Source: Bacillota bacterium (GTDB taxonomy: Bacteria; Bacillota; Clostridia; Lachnospirales; Lachnospiraceae). From it: a stretch of DNA of 52,523 bases. Below, piece after piece: positions 17,704 to 26,407 of the stretch. The translations under genes and the position numbers were made by a program. The first letter of the stretch is position 1; every line of letters begins with the position of its first letter. The stretch spans positions 2,501 to 55,023 of the forward strand of contig JAEWCQ010000040.1 in NCBI GenBank assembly GCA_023390555.1, written 5' to 3'. A model generated the notes under the pieces. It did not search any database and had not been told where the DNA came from. It saw nothing but the letters and a program-made list of their open reading frames with translations.

Positions 17704-18375
17704 TCAATGTGTCAGCCGTCTCACTGCCAGATTACCGAGTCCCTGCACCACACTTACCATAAGCAGTAAAATGATCACCGTTACAATTGTGATATCCGCC
17801 ATGTACTGCCCATAGCCATATCGGATTGCGAAATCACCCAGACCGCCTCCGCCGACTGTTCCTGCCATGGCAGAAAGATTGATCAGACTGATGACAGAAA
17901 TGACAATCGCTCTGGCAATCCCTCCGATGCCTTCTTTCAGTATGACCCTCCAGATAATGTAGGGCTTTGACATCCCCATGGCCCGTGCCGCTTCGATTAC
18001 TCCGGGATCTACTTCTGCCAGCGCCTGCTCCGCCTGTCTTGCCATAAATGGTATGTTTGCCAAAACCATCGGCACGATGGCTCCCTTCACACCGATCGAT
18101 GTTCCCACAAGAATTCGGGTGAACGGCAGAAACAGTGTGATTAATATGACAAATGGAATGGAGCGGAAGATATTAATGATTTTTCCGGCAATGTCATGGA
18201 TTCTCCTGTTTTCGTACAGTTTCCCTTCCTCCGTCACAACGAGCAGAATTCCCAGCAGGATTCCAAGAATGATGGCAATCACAGCGGAAACCAGAACCAT
18301 GATGAGTGTGTCTCTGGTAGAATCCAACAACCGGTCTTTAAATTGCAAGACGTTCGGTATATATTTCTCCAGCAT
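17704..18375 (-). CDS. metI: Methionine ABC transporter permease MetI
   Basis: Membrane permease with five predicted spans and the family EAA loop (EAARAMGMSKPYIIWRVILKE). The length of 223 residues is typical. It has a GGAGGG site and an ATG that overlaps the metN 3' end by 38 bases, indicating tight coupling. Together with MetN and MetQ it imports methionine. Confidence 0.94.
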   Translation of the reverse strand: MLEKYIPNVLQFKDRLLDSTRDTLIMVLVSAVIAIILGILLGILLVVTEEGKLYENRRIHDIAGKIINIFRSIPFVILITLFLPFTRILVGTSIGVKGAIVPMVLANIPFMARQAEQALAEVDPGVIEAARAMGMSKPYIIWRVILKEGIGGIARAIVISVISLINLSAMAGTVGGGGLGDFAIRYGYGQYMADITIVTVIILLLMVSVVQGLGNLAVRRLTH

Positions 18376-19432
18376 GTTCGTTTCCCTCCTCTCTCTTTGC
18401 AGCAGCCTGGATATACTCCACTTTTACCCCTTCCTGCCGCAGATACTGCATTGCCTCCCGGATTTTTTCCCCGCTCCCTTCCAACGCAAGATACAGACAG
18501 CCAATCGGCTCGCCCTGCACAATTTCGATATTGCCGAGAATAATGCTTGCCTTGATCTCGTAGTTTACGGATATCCGGGAAATGTACGCTTCATTTGCGC
18601 TGCTCCCGGTAAACAGAAGCCTTGCAATGATTCCTTTATTCCGTATAATTCTGGAAATCGTCTCATTTTCAAGCAGACCGTGAATCTTCTCATCCTGAAA
18701 CACACTGTGCACGAAATCCTTTGTAATTTCCGCTCTGGGATTGGAAAAGATCTCCGCGGCACTTCCCTCCTCGATAATTCTACCTTCACTCAATACGGCC
18801 ACGTGACTGCAGATTTCCTTTATGACAGCCATCTCATGGGTGATCAGAACGATGGTCAGACCCAGTTTCTGATTCAATTCTTTTAACAGATTCAAAATCG
18901 AGCGAGTCGTCTGCGGATCAAGGGCGGAAGTTGCCTCATCACTGAGCAGAATTTCCGGATTGTTTGCAAGTGCCCTGGCAATGGATACCCTCTGCTTTTG
19001 CCCGCCGCTCAGCTGCGAGGGATAGACATCTTTCTTGTCGGAGAGCCCGACCAGTTCCAGCAACTCCTCCACCCGCACTTTCACCTGTTTCTTCGGAATC
19101 TTTTGATAGATCAACGGCAGAGCAACATTGTCAAAGACCGTATCATTGGACAGAAGATTAAAATGCTGAAAAATCATGCCGATTTTCGTACGCTCCCTGC
19201 GAAGCTCCTTCTCTGGCAGCTCTGACAGCTTCTTACCATTTATGATGATCTCGCCGCTGTCCGGGCGCTCCAGAAGGTTGATACACCGGATCAGTGTACT
19301 TTTTCCGGAACCGCTGTAGCCGATCACCCCATAGATTTCTCCCTTTTTGATATCGAAAGAAACATCCTTTAAAGCTTCCACATCCTGATTCTTCAAATGG
19401 TATGTTTTTTTCAGATGTCTGCACTGAATCAT
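18338..19432 (-). CDS. metN: Methionine ABC transporter ATPase MetN
   Basis: ATPase with Walker A GYSGSGKST, signature QLSGGQKQR, Walker B LLSDEATSALD (Ser-Asp-Glu, as usual in MetN) and a C-terminal NIL regulatory domain (about 265-345) that senses intracellular methionine in characterised MetN proteins. The start at 19432 overlaps the aminotransferase stop as ATGA and has GGGAGGTG upstream. First gene of metNIQ; this order is the standard one. Confidence 0.95.
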   Translation of the reverse strand: MIQCRHLKKTYHLKNQDVEALKDVSFDIKKGEIYGVIGYSGSGKSTLIRCINLLERPDSGEIIINGKKLSELPEKELRRERTKIGMIFQHFNLLSNDTVFDNVALPLIYQKIPKKQVKVRVEELLELVGLSDKKDVYPSQLSGGQKQRVSIARALANNPEILLSDEATSALDPQTTRSILNLLKELNQKLGLTIVLITHEMAVIKEICSHVAVLSEGRIIEEGSAAEIFSNPRAEITKDFVHSVFQDEKIHGLLENETISRIIRNKGIIARLLFTGSSANEAYISRISVNYEIKASIILGNIEIVQGEPIGCLYLALEGSGEKIREAMQYLRQEGVKVEYIQAAAKREEGNEHAGEIYTERLAI

Positions 19433-20598
19433 GCGCGCACCTCCCACTCTTTTTTCAGCCTCGCCAGCCGTTTCAATACCTCCTGCAATGTGTCATCCTC
19501 TTTCGCAAAATGAAACCTTGCCCATCGGCTGTTGCCGTCTGCAAAAAAGCTGGATCCGGGTACTGCCGCAACGCCGTAATGCTTTACGAGATATTCACAG
19601 AAATCCGTATCATGTTCAAAGCCAAATTCGGAAATATCCACCATGACAAAATAGGTTCCCTGCGGATCGTTGTGACGAAAACCGATTTCATCCAGGCCGT
19701 TTAGAAACAGCTCCTTCTTTTTCGTATAGATCCTGCGCAGCTCCTCATAATATTCCGGTTCGAAGCTTAAGCTCGTGACCGCCGCCTCCTGTAGGGGAGA
19801 TGCAGCGGATACCGTCATAAAATCGTGGATTTTACGAATGTTTTCAATCACGTCTGCATCTGCAGTGATATAGCCGATCCGCCAGCCCGTGACAGAATAG
19901 GTCTTAGACAACGAACTGCAGGAGATGGTCCGTTCAAACATGCCTGGCAGTGAAGCCATATATTCCTGCCGGTACGGCTCAAAGACAATATGCTCATACA
20001 CCTCATCCGTCACCACAAAGGTGTCATACCGAATCGCAAGCTCCGCGATTTTTTCCAATTCCTCTCTGGTAAAGACCTTTCCGCAGGGATTGAGCGGATT
20101 ACAAAGAAGAAATGCTTTCGGCTTGTGCCGGAACGCCCCTTCCAGCTCCTCCCAGTCAATGGAAAAATCCTCTCCTTTCAGCTCCACAAAAATCGGTTCG
20201 GCCTGTGCAACGATTGCATCTGCTGCATAACTCGTGTAATACGGCGAAAAGAGAACCACTTTATCTCCGGGATCAAAAATCGTGAGCATGACATCAATCA
20301 TTGCCTCGGTGGAGCCGCACGTAATCAGAACCTCTCTTTCCGGATCGATCTTTCTTCCGAGTTCGCGTGATTTTTTTGCCGCTACGGCCTCTCTGAGATT
20401 ATAGGCACCCCAGGAGGGAGCATACTGGTGCGGTCCGGTGTGGGCAACTTTGGACAGCCGCTCTAACAGCTCCGCTGGCGGAGCAAATTCCGGAAATCCC
20501 TGTGCCAGATTAATGGCATGATATTCATTGGAAAGGATGGTCATCAGACGAATTCTGGATTCTGTGAAAAGCTCTACTTTCTTACTCAATCCACGCAT
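19429..20598 (-). CDS. Aminotransferase, class I/II (YbdL-like methionine aminotransferase)
   Basis: Fold-type I PLP aminotransferase, 389 residues from the ATG at 20598 with AAGGGGGG in front. Visible features are GSTEAMID, NPLNPCGKVF (the NPxNP region), DEVYEHIVFE, and the PLP Lys in SCSSLSKTYSVTGWRIGY. Its place between a hydroxyacid-dehydrogenase-like gene and metNIQ mirrors the E. coli ybdH-ybdL pair, where YbdL prefers methionine. I infer transamination of methionine to 4-methylthio-2-oxobutanoate. Kynurenine-oxoglutarate or general aromatic activity is the alternative. It abuts the upstream gene (TGA-C-ATG). Confidence 0.78.
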   Translation of the reverse strand: MRGLSKKVELFTESRIRLMTILSNEYHAINLAQGFPEFAPPAELLERLSKVAHTGPHQYAPSWGAYNLREAVAAKKSRELGRKIDPEREVLITCGSTEAMIDVMLTIFDPGDKVVLFSPYYTSYAADAIVAQAEPIFVELKGEDFSIDWEELEGAFRHKPKAFLLCNPLNPCGKVFTREELEKIAELAIRYDTFVVTDEVYEHIVFEPYRQEYMASLPGMFERTISCSSLSKTYSVTGWRIGYITADADVIENIRKIHDFMTVSAASPLQEAAVTSLSFEPEYYEELRRIYTKKKELFLNGLDEIGFRHNDPQGTYFVMVDISEFGFEHDTDFCEYLVKHYGVAAVPGSSFFADGNSRWARFHFAKEDDTLQEVLKRLARLKKEWEVRA

Positions 20599-20599
20599 G

Positions 20600-21697
20600 T
20601 CATGCCCCCCTTTTTCTGCTTCTTGCATCTACTGTTAAAATGGCACCGGCAATGTCCTCTGCCGTCAGTTCAAAGTCCAGCCCGTCATAGTGCCCGACCG
20701 CACGTATCATACGCTCGGCAATTTCTATGACCTTCTCTTTATCCTGCCCGTGAAGTCCGATTTCTTCCAGCGAAACCGGCAGCTGCAATTCCCGCATCCA
20801 GCCTGTGAAATCCGCAATCTCTTCGTCATTTCGATGTTCCAGTGTCAACTGAACCAGTAATCCGAAGATCACCTTTTCCCCGTGCAGCATGGAATGCGTT
20901 TCTTTTACAAATGTCGAAGCATTGTAGAACGGATGCGCCAGCCCTCCATAGGGGATGCTGCCTTTAATACTTCCTGCGAGTCCGGCCAGCATAAGGATGG
21001 AATCGATTGCATTTTCCACAATTTCTTCCTGTCCGGACTCAAACAGAATTCCCTTTTGCCATGCCTGCACGTAATCTGTTTTCAAATATTCCAATGCCAG
21101 TTCACAGACTTTCAGCTGCAGCCGCAACGGAAAATTGCCCGGATGCCTTCGTAAATCCGGATACAGTTCATACCATTTCACAATCGTATCTGCTACCCCG
21201 GCGTTCAGATACCGGACGGGTGCTTTTCTCAGGATCTCCTTGTCTGCAAGCACCAGCCTCGGAAACTCTTTTATGTACAGATAAATATCCTGCTCTCCCG
21301 CCTGCGTATACAGGACGGACAGACCGGACCACGCCGCACACGTTGCAGCTATGGTTGGAATGGTCACAACCGGTATATCCGCATAAAAACCGGCTGCTTT
21401 TACCAGATCCATGATTTTTCCACCCCCCGTGCCCACAATTGCCTGAAAACCGTTGCTTTTTATTTTTTCCGCAAGCTCTTTTGCCTTCTGTTGGACCGGA
21501 TAACCGGAATCGGCTATGATTTCATACCGGATACCTTCGGCCTCAAGGCTTGCTGTCAATTCTTTCTCCACAACCTGGAGTGCTGTATTTCCGCCGACGA
21601 CCAGCACGTTATCCGCGAATTCTTTGATGTATGATCCTGCTTTTTTCACAATTCCAGCTTCATTTTCATAACTTCCCGGTACCTGCAACATACTCAT
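20600..21697 (-). CDS. Iron/zinc-dependent alcohol dehydrogenase family, HcxA/GldA-like
   Basis: NAD(P)H-dependent dehydrogenase of the glycerol-dehydrogenase branch of the metal-dependent alcohol dehydrogenases. It has VGTGGGKIMD (nucleotide binding) near residue 90, TIPTIAATCAAWS, ADTIVKWYE and a metal-binding HPFYNA-EETHSMLHGEK region with the conserved Asp and His ligands. The start at 21697 has AGGAGA seven bases away. The neighbouring YbdL-like aminotransferase suggests the HcxA (YbdH) role: reduction of a 2-oxo acid such as 4-methylthio-2-oxobutanoate to the hydroxy acid. This is inference from gene pairing; glycerol dehydrogenase would be the alternative. It overlaps the upstream GNAT gene by 32 bases. 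Confidence 0.72.
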   Translation of the reverse strand: MSMLQVPGSYENEAGIVKKAGSYIKEFADNVLVVGGNTALQVVEKELTASLEAEGIRYEIIADSGYPVQQKAKELAEKIKSNGFQAIVGTGGGKIMDLVKAAGFYADIPVVTIPTIAATCAAWSGLSVLYTQAGEQDIYLYIKEFPRLVLADKEILRKAPVRYLNAGVADTIVKWYELYPDLRRHPGNFPLRLQLKVCELALEYLKTDYVQAWQKGILFESGQEEIVENAIDSILMLAGLAGSIKGSIPYGGLAHPFYNASTFVKETHSMLHGEKVIFGLLVQLTLEHRNDEEIADFTGWMRELQLPVSLEEIGLHGQDKEKVIEIAERMIRAVGHYDGLDFELTAEDIAGAILTVDARSRKRGA

Positions 21698-22205
21698 TTT
21701 CAATTCTCCTGTTATTTTCCTGTTCCTGCAAACTCTTCACCATATCTTTCCAGAGGATTCCGCCAATTTCTGATTTTGATATTCCGGCACATGCAAATCC
21801 CAATTTTTCGTAATAGGGGACCAGTGTCTCTTTGCAGGTCAATACGATTGCTTTCTTTTTTGTCTTTTTTGCATATCCGATCATCTGATTCAGCAGTGCC
21901 GTTCCGACTCCATGATTTCGGTAAAACGGACTGACAACGAGTCCGAATATCATCTGATTCTCTCCGATCGGGCAATGCTGCCCCGGTTCGAACAGATCAT
22001 CCGTTATGAATTTCCGATTGCTCGCCCCTCCATTGACATAACCAATGACCCTGCCGTCTGTTTCTGCGACAAAAAAGCTTTCGGGAAAAGCGCGCAGGCG
22101 ATACTCAAAGCTTTCCCTGTCAGCCGCAGCTTCCGGTTCAAATGCACGTAATTCCAGCTCTGTAATCTCACTCAGGTCTTCTGCCCTTACATTTCTGATA
22201 ATCAC
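21666..22205 (-). CDS. GNAT-family acetyltransferase
   Basis: A 180-residue single-domain GNAT. The acetyl-CoA site is visible as LVVSPFYRNHGVGTALLNQM near residue 100, and the C-terminal FAC-type strand is in YYEKLGFACAG. The start is a GTG at 22205 with GGAGGG 5 bases upstream, two bases after the stop of the ABC ATPase gene. The longer ORF reading has no ribosome site. Substrate unknown. Its position in a sulfur operon suggests an amino-acid or sulfur-compound N-acetylation role, for example detoxification or salvage, but nothing in the sequence proves it. Confidence 0.72.
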   Translation of the reverse strand: MIIRNVRAEDLSEITELELRAFEPEAAADRESFEYRLRAFPESFFVAETDGRVIGYVNGGASNRKFITDDLFEPGQHCPIGENQMIFGLVVSPFYRNHGVGTALLNQMIGYAKKTKKKAIVLTCKETLVPYYEKLGFACAGISKSEIGGILWKDMVKSLQEQENNRRIENEYVAGTGKL

Positions 22206-22206
22206 A

Positions 22207-22881
22207 TTATCCCTCCATTCTTTCTTCCAAAAGTCTGCCGTCCTCCATCTGTAAAATGCGCTTTGCGTCGGACAGCATCCTTGTATCATGGGTGCTCATT
22301 ACCACCGCTACTCCCTGGTCATGAACCTGCCGCAACAGTTCCATCACCTTTCCTGCATTTTTCTCATCAAGACTTCCGGTTGGCTCATCTGCAATCAGCA
22401 GCACGGGCTGCATAATAAGTGCACGTATGATTGCCACCCGGCGGCACTCTCCACCTGAAAGCCCTGCTGGTGACGCATGCATAACACTACCCAGCCCGAC
22501 CCGCTCGATCATCTCCTCTGCCTTCCTGCGGTCTGCTTTCTTCTTCTGCAGGAAAAAGGGCATACATACATTTTCCAATACCGTAAAACCCTCCAGCAGT
22601 TCCATTCCCTGTGAAACGTATCCAATCATTCCCGGAGCAATTGCCGGCGTTTCGGACAATCTCTGATCTGACGGATCTTTTGCAGCCCACTTCACATTGC
22701 CTTCCGTGGGCCTGCTGAGATTGCAAAGCAGACGAAGCAGTGTCGATTTTCCGCTTCCGGAAGCTCCGATTATGCCGATGAAATCCTCCTCCTGTATTGC
22801 CAGGTTGATTCCTTTGACCGCATAAAACGTTTTTGCTTCCCGCCTGTATTCCTTACCCAGGTTCTTTGCCTGTAAAATCAT
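22207..22881 (-). CDS. ABC transporter ATPase, LolD/MacB type
   Basis: ATPase of the FtsX-permease class. It has Walker A GASGSGKST, signature GLSGGECRR, Walker B LLIADEPTGSLDE and H-loop STHDTRM. It starts one base after the permease stop, with GGGAGGG in front. Together with the FtsX-type permease and a DUF4418 protein it makes a three-gene module inside the sulfur operon. Such modules are usually mechanotransmitters or exporters, not importers. Cargo unknown. Confidence 0.85.
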   Translation of the reverse strand: MILQAKNLGKEYRREAKTFYAVKGINLAIQEEDFIGIIGASGSGKSTLLRLLCNLSRPTEGNVKWAAKDPSDQRLSETPAIAPGMIGYVSQGMELLEGFTVLENVCMPFFLQKKKADRRKAEEMIERVGLGSVMHASPAGLSGGECRRVAIIRALIMQPVLLIADEPTGSLDEKNAGKVMELLRQVHDQGVAVVMSTHDTRMLSDAKRILQMEDGRLLEERMEG

Positions 22882-22882
22882 A

Positions 22883-24079
22883 CTATCCCTCCCTCAGCAG
22901 TTTATCCGGCTCATTTAAAGCAAGGACTCCATATGCGGCAGCCGCTGAAATAAGGATTGCGGGCAGCATAATTCCAAGACAGATTCCGAAATTTTTCAGC
23001 TGATCCAGCAGTCCGGGACTCAGGAACGGTAAATCCAGTCTGCTTTTTAAATAATTTCCATATGCCAGCAACAGAACAGATGCCGTTGCGGCTCCGAGCA
23101 GAGTTCCGCTCAGACACAGCACTGCCGCTTCTTTTATAATCTGGAACAGTAATATTTTTTTTCCTGCCCCAAGCGTATACCAGATTCCGAACTCTTTTGT
23201 TCTGGATTGGATATTCAAGGCAAATACGGCTGTTACCGACAGCACACCGACGATATAGAGCATCACTTCCGCAATTCCGAAAATATACCGGTATTTTTCA
23301 ATACTGCTTTTCATTCCCGCAACCAGCTGCTGTGACGTCAATACCTGTATCTCATCTCCGCCCGCTTCCTGAATCGCCTCTGCTACCTGCGCTCTGTCGT
23401 ACCCATCTGCCACTTTTATGTTGATGGCAGAAATCTGGCTGCTCCCTTCTTTGAGTGCAAAGTAATTCTTCACTACGTCCGTATGGGTCAGTTCGCGTGC
23501 CGTATCAATGCTCATAAAGACACTCTTGTCATAACCCATTCCCGTCTCGCTCAATTTTCCGATCACCTGAAATTTCTGTCCGTAGAACGTTGCTTCATCC
23601 CCCGGCTGATATTTCAGATTACTTCCCACAATGATCTCGTAGGGACCCAATTCTTCTGTCAGCCTGCCGCCTGTCGCTTCCTGCAGCCATGGAGCTACCG
23701 TGAAATCCGTGGCCGTATCGATCGCAATCATCTGTACGGCACTGTCACAACAGCTTGCATACGATAAGGTCGCCAGAAATATCTGGGGAGATGCCTGTGC
23801 CACACCATCGACCAGCTTTACCTGTTCCAGCCAGCCCGAATCAAAATACACAGTGCATGGTTCTCCGGTAAACAGCGCGTTCTGCACACTGCTGACATAG
23901 TTCTCCGGCACTACAATAATATCTGCTCCGGCCCGCTGGCTGGTGCTCTGCAGTCCGTTTTCCAGACTTTGGGCAAGCTGCCTTCCCGCAAAAAGAACGA
24001 ATGCCACCAGGGCAATCAGAATGATCTGCAGAACACTCTTCCACTTCTGATGCTTCAAATTTCGATATACAAAATACAC
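22883..24079 (-). CDS. ABC transporter permease, FtsX/MacB type
   Basis: 398 residues: an N-terminal helix (VLQIILIALVAFVLFAG), a large extracytoplasmic MacB-like domain (about 45-260), then three C-terminal helices (about 270-385). This is the FtsX/MacB architecture. The start is probably GTG at 24079, overlapping the DUF4418 stop. Partner of the adjacent ATPase. Function unknown; the association with DUF4418 and a NitT/TauT-type binding protein upstream is noted as context. Confidence 0.82.
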   Translation of the reverse strand: MYFVYRNLKHQKWKSVLQIILIALVAFVLFAGRQLAQSLENGLQSTSQRAGADIIVVPENYVSSVQNALFTGEPCTVYFDSGWLEQVKLVDGVAQASPQIFLATLSYASCCDSAVQMIAIDTATDFTVAPWLQEATGGRLTEELGPYEIIVGSNLKYQPGDEATFYGQKFQVIGKLSETGMGYDKSVFMSIDTARELTHTDVVKNYFALKEGSSQISAINIKVADGYDRAQVAEAIQEAGGDEIQVLTSQQLVAGMKSSIEKYRYIFGIAEVMLYIVGVLSVTAVFALNIQSRTKEFGIWYTLGAGKKILLFQIIKEAAVLCLSGTLLGAATASVLLLAYGNYLKSRLDLPFLSPGLLDQLKNFGICLGIMLPAILISAAAAYGVLALNEPDKLLREG

Positions 24080-24474
24080 TACTTTTCAACTGCCTTTCTC
24101 TCCAGCAGAATCCGGATAACGGAATACACCGCTACGACTGCACTCAGTAGATAGATGCTCGGAAAAGTCAAGCTTTTGCAAGCCATTTCCGGATCGTCAC
24201 AGCCTCCGATCCACACTGCCGGAAACAGAATTGTGATGACTGCATCCCAAATGGCAAGTATGTGCAACCGGATTCGTTCACCCGAAGTCCTTGCCCATAG
24301 GGACAGCAGACCGGTTACAATCAGAAACGTCGCAGCCCCGCCTACTGCAACCGTCGCATAGTGACATTTCATAATCATCGTTTCCGTGCTGCATACCCGA
24401 AAAATTGTGTGGGGTCCGACAATCAGTAAGATTCCCACCACAGCGTAGAGAAGAAATGTTTCATATTTTTTCAC
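24079..24474 (-). CDS. DUF4418 membrane protein
   Basis: 131 residues with four predicted helices. It has Cys residues in RVCSTETMIMKCHY and in the IGGCDDPEMACKS loop that match the DUF4418 family pattern. The start is a GTG at 24474 overlapping the upstream lipoprotein stop as GTGA. Family function is not known. The paired Cys on one face could form disulfides or bind a metal or heme (speculative). It is cotranscribed with an FtsX-type ABC transporter. Confidence 0.75.
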   Translation of the reverse strand: MKKYETFLLYAVVGILLIVGPHTIFRVCSTETMIMKCHYATVAVGGAATFLIVTGLLSLWARTSGERIRLHILAIWDAVITILFPAVWIGGCDDPEMACKSLTFPSIYLLSAVVAVYSVIRILLERKAVEK

Positions 24475-25568
24475 GATGTCTTCACCTGCGTTTGCGGATC
24501 AATCGGAGGATCTATGGTTCCTGTTATCTCATCCTCCACTCCTTTTAACTGATAAAATGCTCGATCTGATAATTCTTTTACATCGACATCCTCACCGAGC
24601 AGTCCCAGTTTTTGCAAAGCCTCTGCATTTCGTCCCACCGCTTCCTTTACCTTGCTTACAGACGGATAATAACTGAAATTGCTGATGACCTGTTTATCAA
24701 TTTCATAGTCACCCACGATCCACTCGTTATCTACCTGAATTTTGGCAGCGAGATCGGGATTCTGCTCTACCCAGAGACTTGCCTTCTGAATTGCCGTCAC
24801 GACTTTCGCCAGCTTTTCTGATTTATTGGCAATGGCATCGTCCGTTGCCCACAATGAGCAGCAGTATTCATCTTTCAGCAGATCCGAAGTAGCCGAATCA
24901 AAAATTGCCTTGCCGATTCCTTCATTCTCGAGCTGCGTTGCCTGCGGATCTTCTACCGCGATCGCATCCACTTCTCCGTTCTGGAGTGCGAGCCCCAGTG
25001 CATCTTCTTCAAATACCTCAAAATTTACTTCCATATTCTCAGTCGTCGCGCCTACACCTGCCGCTTCCAGTGCCCGCTGCGCTACGACATGCGCGGAAGA
25101 AGCCAGCTGTGCCACTCCGATTTTCTTTCCCTTTAAATCTGCCACACTGGAGATATCCTCATCTGCCTTTGCGACAATCTTGATACAGCCCGTATGAATA
25201 CCCAGTACAGTTTTAATTTCCAGCCCATTGCTGATCGGTGCCAGTTCTGCGGATAACAGATTCATCGCCACGTCTGCCTGGCCGGTTCCAAGTATCTCGG
25301 AAGTATCGCCGCTTGCTTCCACCAGTTCATAGTCCTTTCCTTCTTCGAGTCCTTCCGCTTCAAAAAACTGAAGCTGTTTTGCAATGTGGATCGGTACGAA
25401 GCAGAGTGCTCCCATGTTCAGAATCTTCACAGCACCCGTATCAGCCTGCGCCTCCTCTGTCCCTTCTGTAGCCGTTTCACTTCCTGTCTCCTTTGTACCG
25501 CAGGCGGTCAGAGACACTACCAGCGTAAAAACACTCAACAGACTCACAAATTTGTTCCATTTCTTCAT
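24471..25568 (-). CDS. NitT/TauT-family ABC substrate-binding lipoprotein
   Basis: 365-residue solute-binding lipoprotein with a signal sequence and lipobox LTACGTK (Cys near 23). A binding domain of the NMT1/SsuA-like fold follows, with GALCFVPIHIAKQLQFFEAE, GTGQADVAMN, DLKGKKIGVAQ and VDAIAVEDPQAT. Proteins of this family bind sulfonates, taurine, nitrate or other small organic anions. Neighbouring nitrogenase-like, cysK, and metY genes make an organosulfur compound the likely ligand (inference). AGGAGG precedes the start. It forms an importer with the ATPase and permease just upstream. Confidence 0.85.
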   Translation of the reverse strand: MKKWNKFVSLLSVFTLVVSLTACGTKETGSETATEGTEEAQADTGAVKILNMGALCFVPIHIAKQLQFFEAEGLEEGKDYELVEASGDTSEILGTGQADVAMNLLSAELAPISNGLEIKTVLGIHTGCIKIVAKADEDISSVADLKGKKIGVAQLASSAHVVAQRALEAAGVGATTENMEVNFEVFEEDALGLALQNGEVDAIAVEDPQATQLENEGIGKAIFDSATSDLLKDEYCCSLWATDDAIANKSEKLAKVVTAIQKASLWVEQNPDLAAKIQVDNEWIVGDYEIDKQVISNFSYYPSVSKVKEAVGRNAEALQKLGLLGEDVDVKELSDRAFYQLKGVEDEITGTIDPPIDPQTQVKTS

Positions 25569-25600
25569 AATTTTTCCTCCTGATCTTTCATGTTCTGATT

Positions 25601-26407
25601 TTATAAATAATATTCCGGCCTTTCTTCCTGTCCTGTAAAATTAAGGATCTGCAGAATCTGGGAACGAAGCTGGACAAAGTCTTCACTATCTCTTTTTCTC
25701 CCATAATTCCGGTTTCTTCCAATTTCCACCGGAATGATTTTCTCAATCCGCGCCGGACGCGGTGTCATAACGAAAATCCGATCACTCAGATAAACCGCTT
25801 CGTCCACATCATGCGTCACCATGATCATTGTCGTCTTCCGTTCTTTCCAGATACGCAGGATTTCATCCTGCATATTCATTCGTGTAAAGGCATCCAGCGC
25901 TCCCAGCGGTTCATCCAGCAGGAGAACCCTTGGATGATTCACCAATGCACGTGCCAGACTTGCCCGTTGTGCCATACCGCCCGACAGCTGATGCGGATAG
26001 GATTTCTTAAATCTGCCCAGTCCGACAAGCTCCACAAATTCATCTACCTTGCTTTTCTGCTTCCGGTATACATGCCGGACTTTTAACCCGTATGCAACAT
26101 TTTCTTCGATATTCAGCCACGGAAATAACGTCGGATCCTGTGAAACAAGTCCTCTGTCACAGCCGGGCCCCGTCACTGGCTTTCCGTCTAAAAGCACGTT
26201 TCCGCCGGTCGGATCAATCAGTCCCGCGATCAACCGCAGCAGCGTTGATTTGCCGCAGCCGGACGGACCGATCAGGCAGATAAATTCACCTGGCTGGATG
26301 ACCGCATTCACATCACTCAGTGCCTGCACGGTTTCCTGTGCATCTTCAAAAATTTTTGTCAGGTTTTCGAAACGGATCTCACCCTGGATCTCTTCCTGCG
26401 CTACCAT
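25601..26407 (-). CDS. NitT/TauT-family ABC transporter ATPase (SsuB/TauB-like)
   Basis: 268 residues with Walker A GPSGCGKST, signature QLSGGMAQRASLARAL, Walker B VLLLDEPLGALD and H-loop THDVDEAVYL, the motif set of SsuB/TauB ATPases. It overlaps the permease gene end by 7 bases and has GGGAG in front of the ATG. Energises uptake by the adjacent permease and binding protein. Confidence 0.92.
   Translation of the reverse strand: MVAQEEIQGEIRFENLTKIFEDAQETVQALSDVNAVIQPGEFICLIGPSGCGKSTLLRLIAGLIDPTGGNVLLDGKPVTGPGCDRGLVSQDPTLFPWLNIEENVAYGLKVRHVYRKQKSKVDEFVELVGLGRFKKSYPHQLSGGMAQRASLARALVNHPRVLLLDEPLGALDAFTRMNMQDEILRIWKERKTTMIMVTHDVDEAVYLSDRIFVMTPRPARIEKIIPVEIGRNRNYGRKRDSEDFVQLRSQILQILNFTGQEERPEYYL

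Noticed and set aside
17978..18886. 302-codon plus-strand open frame across metI and metN
   Set aside because: Shadow of two conserved genes.
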